Positions 8,095 through 16,333 of a stretch of DNA of 64,000 nucleotides are shown here, piece after piece. This DNA comes from Fermentibacter sp964564435. Lineage in GTDB: Bacteria > Fermentibacterota > Fermentibacteria > Fermentibacterales > Fermentibacteraceae. Numbering within the stretch: position 1 is the stretch's first letter; each line of letters opens with the position of its first letter. Location of the stretch: contig CAZMAT010000006.1 in the NCBI GenBank assembly GCA_964564435.1, forward strand, positions 1 to 64,000. The letters run 5' to 3'. Both the position numbers and the translations under genes were made by a program. The notes beneath the pieces are model-generated. The model saw nothing but the letters and a program-made list of their open reading frames with translations, was not told the DNA's origin and did not search any database.

Positions 8095-9407
8095 ACCGGC
8101 GGCCTGCTCCCTGGCTGATGCCGGCTGCCGCTGCCGCCGCGATCATCCTGATGCGGACCGCGGCCCTGTTCCTGATCGGCGAGCCCGGAAGCGATTCCTG
8201 GGAGGGCAGGATCGCGTACACCGACACCGGTTCCTATCTGCACGCGGCGGCGATCCTAGAGGACGGGGTCCAGGAAGAGCCCCTCTTCCGCACCCCCGGC
8301 TATCCTCTGTTCCTGAACGCGACGAGGGATCTCGCCGGCCCGCGCTGGACGGCCACCATGGTGCTCCAGCAGATCGCAGACCTCATCACGGCCCTGGTAG
8401 TCACAGCCGCTTCCGTGCAGGCTCTCGGCGGAACGCGGGCTGCATGGGCCGGAGCCCTCTATCTGCTGCTGCCGTCAGGGATCATCTACTCGTCCTATCT
8501 GATCCCCGATGTGATCGTTGCCATGCTGATTGCCCTGTCGGGGCTGCTCTGGCTGAAGACGGGCCCCGGATCCACGGTCTCCGGCGCACTCGGAAGAGGG
8601 CTGCTGGGCGGGCTGTGCTTCGCCGCAGCCCTCCTGCTCAAGCCGGTGGTGCTCTACGCCCCGTCGATCTACTTCGCGCTCGCGTTCATCCCGCCCCGTC
8701 CGGGCAGGCTGGCCAGGGCCGTATTCGCCTCTTCACTGGCTTCCCTGTGCCTCCTGGCTTACCTGCTGCTGCGCATGCACAACATGGCGGCCTTCGGGCT
8801 GCCTGGCATGACGACGCAGGATGCATTCGAGCCCATGGGCAGGATGGTCCAGATGGCCGATTATCATGGCGTGGGAGTGGGCGGCGCGAAGTTCTGGCAG
8901 TTCCGGGACAGTCTCGAGACGATCTCGAGCATCGACGGCGTGATCGACTACGGAAGAAGGGACAGCGTCTTCAGGGCGGCGACCCGGGACGCCTTCAGAT
9001 ACAACCCGTCGAGGGTCTTCTACTTCGAGTTCACCAGGTGGCCCAAGTTCTTCGTCAACCTCGACGCTCACCGGCCCTACCTGGGTACGACGCCCACCGA
9101 CAGGAAACCGCTCCTGTACGCAGGTCTCTCCACGCTCCTGCAGTTCCCCCTCGGGATCGCACTGGCTGCCGCCATCCTGTCCGGACGCATCCGCAGACGG
9201 CTGGACGGGTTGTTCTGGCTTGGCCTGGCGTGGTTCCTCTACTCCGTTCCGGTGATCGGACCCATCGCCTCCTTCAGATACGGGCTGATGTTCTACTGGG
9301 CGCTGGTGCCGTTCGTGTACGTCGCGGCGGATTTCCTGCTCTGCACGAGGAGACGGAGCGACGGGATCGCTGCGGCACAGAGGGCGGGGAAGAAGGTCAG
9401 CCCGTAG
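8091..9407 (+). CDS. GT-C (PMT/ArnT-like) membrane glycosyltransferase
   Basis: Polytopic protein of about 438 residues with the GT-C layout: a first helix, then an acidic loop (YTDTGSYLHAA) and 'FRTPGYPLFL', followed by about nine further hydrophobic segments, one starting 'SSYLIPDVIVA'. Such enzymes use polyprenyl-phosphate sugars and act on the periplasmic face. CTG 8091 overlaps the preceding TGA (CTGA) and has a perfect SD; ATG 8118 would drop the basic N-terminus. The protein is a clear paralogue of the oppositely oriented gene ending at 9293, and the two coding regions overlap tail to tail by 115 bases. Confidence 0.75.
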   Translation: MNRRPAPWLMPAAAAAAIILMRTAALFLIGEPGSDSWEGRIAYTDTGSYLHAAAILEDGVQEEPLFRTPGYPLFLNATRDLAGPRWTATMVLQQIADLITALVVTAASVQALGGTRAAWAGALYLLLPSGIIYSSYLIPDVIVAMLIALSGLLWLKTGPGSTVSGALGRGLLGGLCFAAALLLKPVVLYAPSIYFALAFIPPRPGRLARAVFASSLASLCLLAYLLLRMHNMAAFGLPGMTTQDAFEPMGRMVQMADYHGVGVGGAKFWQFRDSLETISSIDGVIDYGRRDSVFRAATRDAFRYNPSRVFYFEFTRWPKFFVNLDAHRPYLGTTPTDRKPLLYAGLSTLLQFPLGIALAAAILSGRIRRRLDGLFWLGLAWFLYSVPVIGPIASFRYGLMFYWALVPFVYVAADFLLCTRRRSDGIAAAQRAGKKVSP

Positions 9408-10630
9408 CGGGGGCCGGCCAGCGGCCCGTGGACGATCGACATCACTACCATCCATGCACCGGCCAGGATCAGCTGGAGGCGGAGCCTGCCCCGTATCTTC
9501 CGGCTTGCCAGCCCGATAGTGAAGCCCGCGGGCATCGCGGCCATCATCAATGCCGTGGCCGCCCCGACCGGGATCGCGGCGCGGCTCTCCCCGGCCAGAC
9601 CCAGGTAGCGGAGCGTGTTTCCCGTCCCGGTCGAGAAGAACCTCGGCCAGCTCGTCAGATGGGGCATGATCACCTCGATGGGATGACGGCCGAACTCCTC
9701 CCGGGCCATTTCGCGGTAGATGTCGCTCCTGAGATCGTAGTCGATCGCTCCGTCCCTCATCGAGAGATCATCCACGCTGTCCTTCAGGGATGTCACCAGC
9801 TCCTCCTGCGTGATTCTTCCCGTGAGGATCCAGATCCTCCCGGCCTGCTCGTAGCCGTCCTGGGCCGATATCGCGTCCATCCCGAAGCTGGCTCTGTTGT
9901 GGTTGTACAGGAGAGCGGGTCCCGCCGCCGATGAGGCCAGGAGCGCCAGGACAGCTATCGTCCTCGAAGCGCGGGATCTGACCCGGGTGAAGGGGACCAG
10001 GAGAACGAAGACCGCTGGTGCGAACATCAGGACGGGTTTCACGAGCGCTCCGGCGGAGAGCAGTAGCCCTGTCGCGCCGTAGAGACCTGCCATCGCTCTG
10101 CTGTCGGAGGTCCGCGCGGCCTCGAGCCAGACCAGGCTGCATGCTGCCGCAATGAGCGCGACCAGCGTGTCGGGGAGTATCCTCGACGAAGTCGCCGCTG
10201 CCGCCGGCAGCATCAGGTAGAACACGGCCGCAGGCCACCCGGGAACGCATCCGGTGCGGGATGCAAGCGCCCAGATGATCAGAGCGGTCGCGACATCCAT
10301 GAACTGCTGGGCCAGCACCACTGGGAGTGTCCGGTCAGCGTCTCCGCCCGTCAGCAGGAGCAGCAGGGCCGGATAAGCCGGGGTCCTGGTCGAGGCGCTG
10401 TCCTGGACTCCATCCGACAGGTCGGCTGCAAGGGAGAGGTAGGTGTGCGAATCGGGCTCCACTGTCCATGCCGCCCAGCCCCCGCGATCAGCCGGGTCCC
10501 CGGCGGCGACGACCAGGATGATCCGCAGGGCGATAGCGGCGGTCATGATCAATCGACCGGTGCGACGCCCGGCCATCCTGCATCCGGCGTCCGCCACAGG
10601 CCTCAGGAAGCCCTCACGATCATCCGCCAC
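9293..10630 (-). CDS. GT-C membrane glycosyltransferase, paralogue of the 8091-9407 product
   Basis: A 445-residue polytopic protein aligning along its length with its neighbour: 'DGVQ ... RTPAYP', 'ILPDTLVALI', 'GALVKPVLMFAP', 'AISAQDGYEQAGRI' and 'TSWPRFF' all have counterparts there. The acidic loop is 'VEPDSHTYL'. The start is GTG 10630. It is the last gene of the minus-strand operon beginning at 14968, three bases after the ligase-like gene. Its last hydrophobic segment and tail are coded antisense to the end of the plus-strand paralogue. Confidence 0.75.
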   Translation of the reverse strand: MADDREGFLRPVADAGCRMAGRRTGRLIMTAAIALRIILVVAAGDPADRGGWAAWTVEPDSHTYLSLAADLSDGVQDSASTRTPAYPALLLLLTGGDADRTLPVVLAQQFMDVATALIIWALASRTGCVPGWPAAVFYLMLPAAAATSSRILPDTLVALIAAACSLVWLEAARTSDSRAMAGLYGATGLLLSAGALVKPVLMFAPAVFVLLVPFTRVRSRASRTIAVLALLASSAAGPALLYNHNRASFGMDAISAQDGYEQAGRIWILTGRITQEELVTSLKDSVDDLSMRDGAIDYDLRSDIYREMAREEFGRHPIEVIMPHLTSWPRFFSTGTGNTLRYLGLAGESRAAIPVGAATALMMAAMPAGFTIGLASRKIRGRLRLQLILAGAWMVVMSIVHGPLAGPRYGLTFFPALCAAAIPSLRLLVQSRKSAATYTNGTSAQ

Positions 10631-10633
10631 CCG

Positions 10634-11899
10634 TCATACATCCGTGGCCGTGCGGGACAACCCGCTCCTGAGCCTCGCGCATCGCGAAAACGCCGCGAGG
10701 CCGAGGAGCATGAACGTCCCGCGCTTGAGCAGGGTGTCGCCCCCGAGGCTGACGACCATCACCGCCAGCGTGCCGAGGAGCCCTACGAAACCAATGTCGT
10801 CGGCAAGGCTGCCTGTGAACCTGAGCTGGAGCCCTTTCAGGCATCTGTAGATCAGGAACAGGTAGAGGAAGGTGCCCGCAAGCCCCGTCTCGAACAGGAG
10901 AAGCGCCCATCCGCTGTGGGCGGAGAGGGTGTATCCGAGCATGCCTGTACTGGTCTGCCTGTACGAGTACCACGAGCCGACCCCCCAGCCGAACACGGGC
11001 CTCTCCGTGAATCCCTCGAGTGCGATGCGGATGTTCTCGAGCCTCATCCCCGCGTCGGGATTCTGCTGGAGCGTCCCCGTCCTCGCGGCGAGCGAGAGCT
11101 GCTGGATGCGGTCGACCATTCTTTCGGTCTGCTCGTTCTCGGGCAGGAGGGTGAAGATGAACACGCCTGTGACCATGAGCAGCACCGCCCACCATACCTT
11201 GCGCCTGTACAGCGCCAGAACCGCGATGTAGGCGGCCGTGGGCGTCCTTGCCCCCGTGATGAAGGTGGCCACAGTGACGAACGCCAGGCATGCGAGGGTG
11301 AGGAAACGGACCCCCGGCCTGCGTGCAGTATGAAATGCCATGAGGAGGAGCGGCAGGAGGAAGAGTCCGCTGCCGGCGGGCTCCTGGTAGTGCGGGACGG
11401 GACCGAACAGGGCGACCCCGCTCATGAACGGTATCCATCTGGGCGCATAGGCGAGGATGTTGGAGGCCAGCCCCAGTCCCATGACGGCGAGGATCCACTT
11501 GGTCTGCCTGGTGTCAGCCGAGAGCATGAACGCGACGCAGAGCACGAAGAAAACGAAGTTGCCTGCGTTCTCGAAGGAGGTCTTGAACGAGGGGTCGGAG
11601 CTGAGCACCAGGTTGGAGACGACGAGGTAGAAGGCGGTGACTGCCGCCGGGAGGAGTATCCGCGTGGCCCGAAGCCATGCTACGGCCGTGGCTACGGTTC
11701 TCCAGGACACCGCCAGCAGCAGCATGGCAAGGGCCGAGCGCATCCCGGACCCCAGCAGGGGGACTTCGAGCTGGAGCCCTCCCATGGTCATGAACATCAG
11801 GGCATAGAAGAGGATCAGCCTCGAGCGGGCCGAGACCACCGAAGTCAGGGCGAGCAGGACCCCCGCGGCCGTGAGCGCGTATGTGAGGATCTCGGACAA
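10634..11899 (-). CDS. O-antigen ligase/polymerase-like membrane protein (Wzy_C family)
   Basis: A 421-residue protein with about twelve hydrophobic segments. The signature region is a periplasmic loop around residues 290-330 containing 'RPVFGWGVGSWYSY' and 'AHSGWALLLFETGLAGTFLYL', typical of WaaL/Wzy-type ligases and polymerases that join undecaprenyl-linked glycans to an acceptor or to each other. The start is TTG 11899, five bases downstream of the epimerase stop. It could be either the polymerase or the ligase of the locus; no second candidate was seen in the window. Confidence 0.8.
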   Translation of the reverse strand: MSEILTYALTAAGVLLALTSVVSARSRLILFYALMFMTMGGLQLEVPLLGSGMRSALAMLLLAVSWRTVATAVAWLRATRILLPAAVTAFYLVVSNLVLSSDPSFKTSFENAGNFVFFVLCVAFMLSADTRQTKWILAVMGLGLASNILAYAPRWIPFMSGVALFGPVPHYQEPAGSGLFLLPLLLMAFHTARRPGVRFLTLACLAFVTVATFITGARTPTAAYIAVLALYRRKVWWAVLLMVTGVFIFTLLPENEQTERMVDRIQQLSLAARTGTLQQNPDAGMRLENIRIALEGFTERPVFGWGVGSWYSYRQTSTGMLGYTLSAHSGWALLLFETGLAGTFLYLFLIYRCLKGLQLRFTGSLADDIGFVGLLGTLAVMVVSLGGDTLLKRGTFMLLGLAAFSRCARLRSGLSRTATDV

Positions 11900-11904
11900 T
11901 CCCG

Positions 11905-13002
11905 TCAGCCCGGGGGAGCCGGTTCCAGGCGAGACATCAGGATCGAGGCGACGGTGGCCGAGACGTCACGCGCCATGTATTCCGGAGGCGGTGTCCAGGA
12001 GGGCTTTTTCGACAGTGCGGCATGCACGCATCTCGAGACGTTTACGGGCTCGACGCCGGCCAGGATGTTGCTGCCGCACTCCACGGTCTCGGGCCTTTCG
12101 GTGACGTCCCTGAGAGTGACGTTCGGCACGCGGAGGATGCAGCATTCCTCCTGCACGGTGCCGCTGTCCGACAGCACGCACCGCGCGTTCTTCTCAAGCT
12201 TCACGAAGTCGGACAGCCCGAAGGGGTCCATCAGGCGCACGCCCGAGTCCGCGGGGAGCCCGCCCATGGCGGCCAGCCTGTCGCGCGTCCGGGGGTGGGT
12301 GCTCACGATCACCGGCAGCCCGTGCTCGCGCCCGACCCTGGAGAGAGACTCGAAGAGGCTCGCGAGCCTGGGTTCCGGATCGACGTTCTCGGCCCTGTGC
12401 GCCGTCACCAGGAAGTAGCTTCCCGGTTCGAGGCCCAGCTTTTTGAGGATGCCGGAGGAGTCGATGGCTTCCGCGTTGCGTTCGAGGACCTCGAGGATGG
12501 GGTTCCCGGTGACCAGGATCCTCTCGGAGCGGTACCCCTCCCTCAGGAGGTTGGCCCTGCTCCTCTCCGTGTAGGGCATCAGCACGTCGCTGCACGAGTC
12601 GACAATCCGCCTGTTGACCTCCTCGGGGACCCTGTCGTCGAAGCAGCGGTTCCCGGCCTCCATGTGGAAGACGGGGATGCCCGACCTCTTGGCGATGATC
12701 ACCGAGAGGGCGCTGTTCGTGTCGCCGAGCACGAGCACCCTGTCCGGCATCTCGTCCCTGAAGACCCGCTCGCAGCCCTCGAGGATGCCCCCGAGCTGCC
12801 TGCCCGGGCTCGACGTGTCCACGCCGAGGAATGTGTCCGGCCTCCTGACCCCCAGTTCCGAGAAGAAGACGTCCGAGAGGGCCGGATCGCTGTTCTGCCC
12901 GGTGTGCACCACCATGTGGTCGCAGAGGCCGTCGAGCCTCCCGATCACGATCGAGAGGCGGATGATCTCGGGCCGCGTGCCGAGGACGGTGACCAGCTTC
13001 AT
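11905..13002 (-). CDS. UDP-N-acetylglucosamine 2-epimerase family protein (WbjD/CapG/WbvD-like)
   Basis: 365-residue GT-B-fold epimerase. 'VTVLGTRPEIIRL' opens the protein; 'VVHTGQN', 'LVLGDTNSAL', 'FHMEAGNRCFD' and 'PEEVNRRIVD' are standard non-hydrolysing epimerase motifs, and 'SDSGTVQEE' lies near the C-terminus. Placed directly after a CapE-like dehydratase and an RmlD-like reductase, it most likely performs the final C2 epimerisation giving a UDP-2-acetamido-2,6-dideoxy-L-hexose. Start ATG 13002 overlaps the previous stop (ATGA). If the operon is not an L-sugar pathway, it would be a WecB giving UDP-ManNAc. Confidence 0.88.
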   Translation of the reverse strand: MKLVTVLGTRPEIIRLSIVIGRLDGLCDHMVVHTGQNSDPALSDVFFSELGVRRPDTFLGVDTSSPGRQLGGILEGCERVFRDEMPDRVLVLGDTNSALSVIIAKRSGIPVFHMEAGNRCFDDRVPEEVNRRIVDSCSDVLMPYTERSRANLLREGYRSERILVTGNPILEVLERNAEAIDSSGILKKLGLEPGSYFLVTAHRAENVDPEPRLASLFESLSRVGREHGLPVIVSTHPRTRDRLAAMGGLPADSGVRLMDPFGLSDFVKLEKNARCVLSDSGTVQEECCILRVPNVTLRDVTERPETVECGSNILAGVEPVNVSRCVHAALSKKPSWTPPPEYMARDVSATVASILMSRLEPAPPG

Positions 13003-14066
13003 CTCAGGAGCTCCCCGCCCGCAGCGTCGACCATGTCCGGCATGAGCGAGTTGCGCGACAGCAGCTCGCAAAGCGCCTCCGGCCCGATCAGCGACCCGGC
13101 CGAGCTGTACTCGCCGCCGATGGGCTCGCCGGCCCGCGAGGTCCCGCGGACCTCGGGCAGGATGGAGCCGATGGCGTAGAACCTGTCGCCGGTGGCGAAC
13201 GTCCTGAACGCCTCCTCCTCCGAGACGAGGATCTCGTGGATCTTCTCGCCCGGCCTGATCCCCGTGGTCACGGTGGCTATGTCCCTGCCCCCGATGAGCG
13301 CCCCGGCCAGGTCGGTCATCCGCGCGGACGGGGCCCTGGGGATCCAGGTCTCGCCCGGGAGGGCGTCCCTCACCGCGGCGAAGACCGTGTCGACCGCGTC
13401 GTCCAGGCTCAGCAGGAACCGGGTCATGTCGCGGGTGGTGATCGTGACGGGCCCGCCCGCCCTTATCTGGTCGAGGAAGAGCGGGATGACCGAACCCCTG
13501 GAGGCCAGGACGTTCCCGTAGCGCACGCAGACGAACCTCGTCCGGGGGCAGCGCATGTTGCCCTGCTGGAAGACCCGCTCCTGCAGCGCCTTGGTCATGC
13601 CCATGACGTTGACCGGCTTGCAGGCCTTGTCCGTCGAGATCCCCACGACCGTCTCGACCGGCAGCCCCAGCTCCTGGATGGCGCGGATGATGTTCTCGGG
13701 GCCCTGGACGTTGGTCCTGACAGCCTCGAACGGGAAGTACTCGCACGTGGGCACCTGCTTGAGAGCCGCGGCGTTGAACACGACGTCCACGCCCTGGAGG
13801 ACGGCCGCAACCGAGTGGTAGTCCCTCACGTCGCCTATCCTGAACTCCAGCAGGCGCTTCGAATTATCGTAGATGATCTCGTCAGTGGCGGCCCTGGCAT
13901 GCGCGTAGTCCATCCGCATGAAGTGCTGCTTGGCCTCGTCGCGAGAGAAGACCACCACCGCGGAGGGGGTGCCCATCTCGCCCGAGAGGAGCCTCCTGAC
14001 CAGGACCTGCCCCAGCGATCCGGTGCCTCCAGTTACCAGGAGCCTCTTTCCTTCGAGACAGCTCAT
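12999..14066 (-). CDS. UDP-N-acetylglucosamine 4,6-dehydratase, inverting (CapE/WbjB/WbvB-like)
   Basis: 355-residue extended SDR. It has 'LLVTGGTGSLGQVLVRRLL' for NAD(P) binding, 'FNAAALKQVPTCEYFP' and 'GISTDKACKPVNVMGMTKAL'. In the last motif a methionine occupies the position of the usual SDR tyrosine before Lys. This substitution is characteristic of CapE/WbjB (5-inverting, first step to L-FucNAc or L-QuiNAc) and not of FlaA1/PseB, which keep Tyr. It is translationally coupled at both ends (ATGA) to the reductase and the 2-epimerase. Confidence 0.87.
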   Translation of the reverse strand: MSCLEGKRLLVTGGTGSLGQVLVRRLLSGEMGTPSAVVVFSRDEAKQHFMRMDYAHARAATDEIIYDNSKRLLEFRIGDVRDYHSVAAVLQGVDVVFNAAALKQVPTCEYFPFEAVRTNVQGPENIIRAIQELGLPVETVVGISTDKACKPVNVMGMTKALQERVFQQGNMRCPRTRFVCVRYGNVLASRGSVIPLFLDQIRAGGPVTITTRDMTRFLLSLDDAVDTVFAAVRDALPGETWIPRAPSARMTDLAGALIGGRDIATVTTGIRPGEKIHEILVSEEEAFRTFATGDRFYAIGSILPEVRGTSRAGEPIGGEYSSAGSLIGPEALCELLSRNSLMPDMVDAAGGELLR

Positions 14067-14968
14067 CCCCGGGTTCTCCATTCGTCGTAGCGCCCCAGGT
14101 CGTCCCCGAGCGCGGAAATCATGCCATCCAGAGGCGGGATGGACATCCCTGCCGCCTCTGCAAATCTGTCGGAGCTGAGGCTGCGGTCCTCCACGGGCTC
14201 GTCGACGGGCGTGACCTCGATCCCGAGGCCGAGAGCGGCGTCGATCCGCCTGAGGAGGTCGTACTTCGATACCGGTTCGGATGCCACGTGGAACAGCCCC
14301 TCCGCCGGCGATCCCCTGCGGATCACCTCCGAGACGACCCTGGAGAGCCCCTCCGTGGTCAGCCCGCTCCAGACGGCCCTTCTGTATCCCCTGACCGACC
14401 CGCCCCTCCTCGAGAGGAACCATTCCAGGAGCCCGGTGGTCCTCGCCAGCTCCCTTCCGATAATCGAGGTCCGCAGGGTCAGGCAGCCTTCCGAGACCGG
14501 CTCGCCCAGGGCCTTCGACCTGCCGTACAGGTCAGTGGCGTCGGGGGTGTCGTCCTCGCGGTAGCTTCCCGCCGAACCGGAGAAGACGCAGTCGGTGCCG
14601 ATGTGGATCAGCCTGGCTCGCAGGCTCCTGCAAGCGGCGGCCAGCCTGTGCGGGAAGAGCGAGTTGACCTCGATGGAGACCACCGGATCCGAACCCTCGG
14701 GGAGCTGCCTGACTATGCCTATGCAGTTCACCACGACAGTGGGGGAGTATGAGGCGATGCAGGCCTCCACGGTCGCGAACCTGCGGGCGTCGACCCCTCC
14801 GATGACCGATCCGGGCCGGAGGCGCCCGAAGAAGCCCTCTGGCGACGGAGGGGTGCCCCCCCTCACGGTGCCGGCGGCCACGAAGCTCCCGGACAGGACT
14901 TCCAGCATCCTGTGGCCGAGCATCCCGCTGCCTCCGAGGACCAGCACCCTCTCCGCGGAATAGGACAC
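14063..14968 (-). CDS. RmlD-like sugar nucleotide reductase (WbvR-like)
   Basis: A 301-residue SDR of the dTDP-4-dehydrorhamnose reductase group. It shows 'VLGGSGMLGHRM', 'VVNCIGIVRQ', 'HIGTDCVFSG' and a Tyr-x-x-x-Lys in 'YGRSK'. It lacks the C-terminal cupin domain of CapF/WbjC, so it resembles WbvR of the UDP-L-QuiNAc pathway more than CapF of the L-FucNAc pathway. It is the first gene of the minus-strand operon, starting at GTG 14968. Confidence 0.8.
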   Translation of the reverse strand: MSYSAERVLVLGGSGMLGHRMLEVLSGSFVAAGTVRGGTPPSPEGFFGRLRPGSVIGGVDARRFATVEACIASYSPTVVVNCIGIVRQLPEGSDPVVSIEVNSLFPHRLAAACRSLRARLIHIGTDCVFSGSAGSYREDDTPDATDLYGRSKALGEPVSEGCLTLRTSIIGRELARTTGLLEWFLSRRGGSVRGYRRAVWSGLTTEGLSRVVSEVIRRGSPAEGLFHVASEPVSKYDLLRRIDAALGLGIEVTPVDEPVEDRSLSSDRFAEAAGMSIPPLDGMISALGDDLGRYDEWRTRG

Positions 14969-15051
14969 GCCGTGACTGCCTTCCGATGGGGCCGACGGGT
15001 GGCCGCCGCTCCCGGAGCGTCCGGGGCGGCCGGTCTTTCGACCCAGCCGAA

Positions 15052-15057
15052 ATTATA
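15052..15057 (-). promoter_or_regulatory. Candidate -10 element for the minus-strand L-sugar operon
   Basis: A perfect TATAAT on the minus strand about 85 bases before GTG 14968, in a short AT-rich patch of a GC-rich divergent intergenic region. No good -35 hexamer is visible at 16-18 bases. Confidence 0.4.
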
Positions 15058-15092
15058 TTGCCGTGCTGTTACTTTGCATACGGCCCAGCCAC

Positions 15093-15097
15093 GGAGG
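15093..15097 (+). promoter_or_regulatory. Shine-Dalgarno site for TTG start at 15107
   Basis: GGAGG nine bases before TTG 15107. It decides the start of the glycosyltransferase, whose frame is otherwise open far upstream through the divergent promoter region. Confidence 0.6.
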
Positions 15098-15106
15098 CGC
15101 AACAGC

Positions 15107-16333
15107 TTGGCCGGAAAGAGGCTCTTCGCCGCTTCGTTCGCATATCCCCCGCTCGCGGCCGCCATGTCGGTCGTTGCGTGGAGGCTCCTCCGGCATTGCG
15201 GCCGGGATTTCGCCGTGGTGACCGGGGATGACGACAGGCCCGGAGACCCGGGGCTCGCGCCGCTGGCCGCCGAGGGCGCCCTCGGAATCCACCCGGTACG
15301 GTTCCGCGAATCCCCCGTCCACATCCTTGCCAGGCGCCTGACATACCGCACCCCGCTCAACCAGCTCCTCCAGATCCCCGACATCTACAGACCGTGGGCC
15401 GCCCCCGCGGCGGGGGAACTGCTCGCGATGCGCCCTGAGGCCGGAGACGTGCTCGTCACCTTCGCATCCCCGATGAGCGTCCACCTGGCCGGCCTCGAGG
15501 CGGTCCGCTCGGTGCCGGGTCTCCGATGGGCCGCGTACTTCGGGGATCCGTGGGTGACGAACCCGATGATCAGGAGGATAGCTCCCGCCCGCTGCCTCCA
15601 TGCCCGTCTCGAGCGCAGGGTGGTCGAGGCGGCCGACCTGCTCGTGTTCCCCTGCACCGAGATGAGGGACCTCACTTTGGCGGGCTATCCGCCGTCGATC
15701 ACGGACAAGGCGAGAGTGGTCGCGCACGGTTACGAGGAGAGGCTGTATCCGCGCCGGGTGCCGCCCCGTGGCGGGAAACCGTTCACAGTTAGGCACATCG
15801 GAAGCCTCTACGGCTCGAGGAGCCCGTCGGATCTGGTATCCGCACTCGCGCTCCTGCGGGACGAGTCTCCCGAGGTGCTGGATCTCCTGAGGTTCGAGTT
15901 CCACGGGCATTCTGACAGCGGGGCCGGCATCCCGGGGCTCCCCCCCGGCCTCGTGACCTTCCATCCGCAGGTCCCGTACCTCGAGAGCCTGGCCCTCATG
16001 GCCTCCGCCGACGCCCTGCTCGTCATCACGCCCTCCGAGGAGCATTCCGGCGCCTTCCTGCCGTCGAAACTGGTAGACTACGCCGGAGCTGGCCGGCCTG
16101 TGATCGGCATCTGCAGGCCCGGCGCCTGCGAGCGCCTGGTCAGAGGGCTGGGTGGATGGGTCTGCGATACGGGGTCTCCGAGAAGCGTGGCAGACTGCCT
16201 CGCCTCGCTCGTTGCGCATCTCGATTCGCCGGGGGGGCTTCGTGAGCCCTGGGGCGACCCCGCCGTGAGGGCGTCGCTGAGGGCGGAGGAGACCGGCAGG
16301 TTGTTCGGCGGCTTCCTGGAGGAGCTGTTCTGA
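15107..16333 (+). CDS. Family 4-like glycosyltransferase (GT-B fold)
   Basis: 408 residues. The N-terminal domain begins 'GKRLFAASFAYPPLAAAM', the usual donor-side start of GT4 enzymes acting on surface glycans. In the C-terminal domain 'HIGSLYGSRSPSDLV' and 'SADALLVITPSEEHSGAFLPSKLVDYAGAGRPV' form the nucleotide-sugar binding region; the second Glu of the EX7E motif is replaced by Lys in this subfamily. The start is TTG with a strong SD. It begins a plus-strand run with the Wzx flippase and another GT. Confidence 0.8.
   Translation: MAGKRLFAASFAYPPLAAAMSVVAWRLLRHCGRDFAVVTGDDDRPGDPGLAPLAAEGALGIHPVRFRESPVHILARRLTYRTPLNQLLQIPDIYRPWAAPAAGELLAMRPEAGDVLVTFASPMSVHLAGLEAVRSVPGLRWAAYFGDPWVTNPMIRRIAPARCLHARLERRVVEAADLLVFPCTEMRDLTLAGYPPSITDKARVVAHGYEERLYPRRVPPRGGKPFTVRHIGSLYGSRSPSDLVSALALLRDESPEVLDLLRFEFHGHSDSGAGIPGLPPGLVTFHPQVPYLESLALMASADALLVITPSEEHSGAFLPSKLVDYAGAGRPVIGICRPGACERLVRGLGGWVCDTGSPRSVADCLASLVAHLDSPGGLREPWGDPAVRASLRAEETGRLFGGFLEELF
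16318..16322 (+). promoter_or_regulatory. Shine-Dalgarno site for CTG start at 16330
   Basis: Perfect GGAGG, seven bases before CTG 16330. The GTG at 16393 has no SD in the usual window. Confidence 0.6.

Noticed and set aside
10445..12418. 657-codon plus-strand open frame across the ligase and epimerase genes
   Set aside because: Antisense to two well-supported genes, with low-complexity charged translation.
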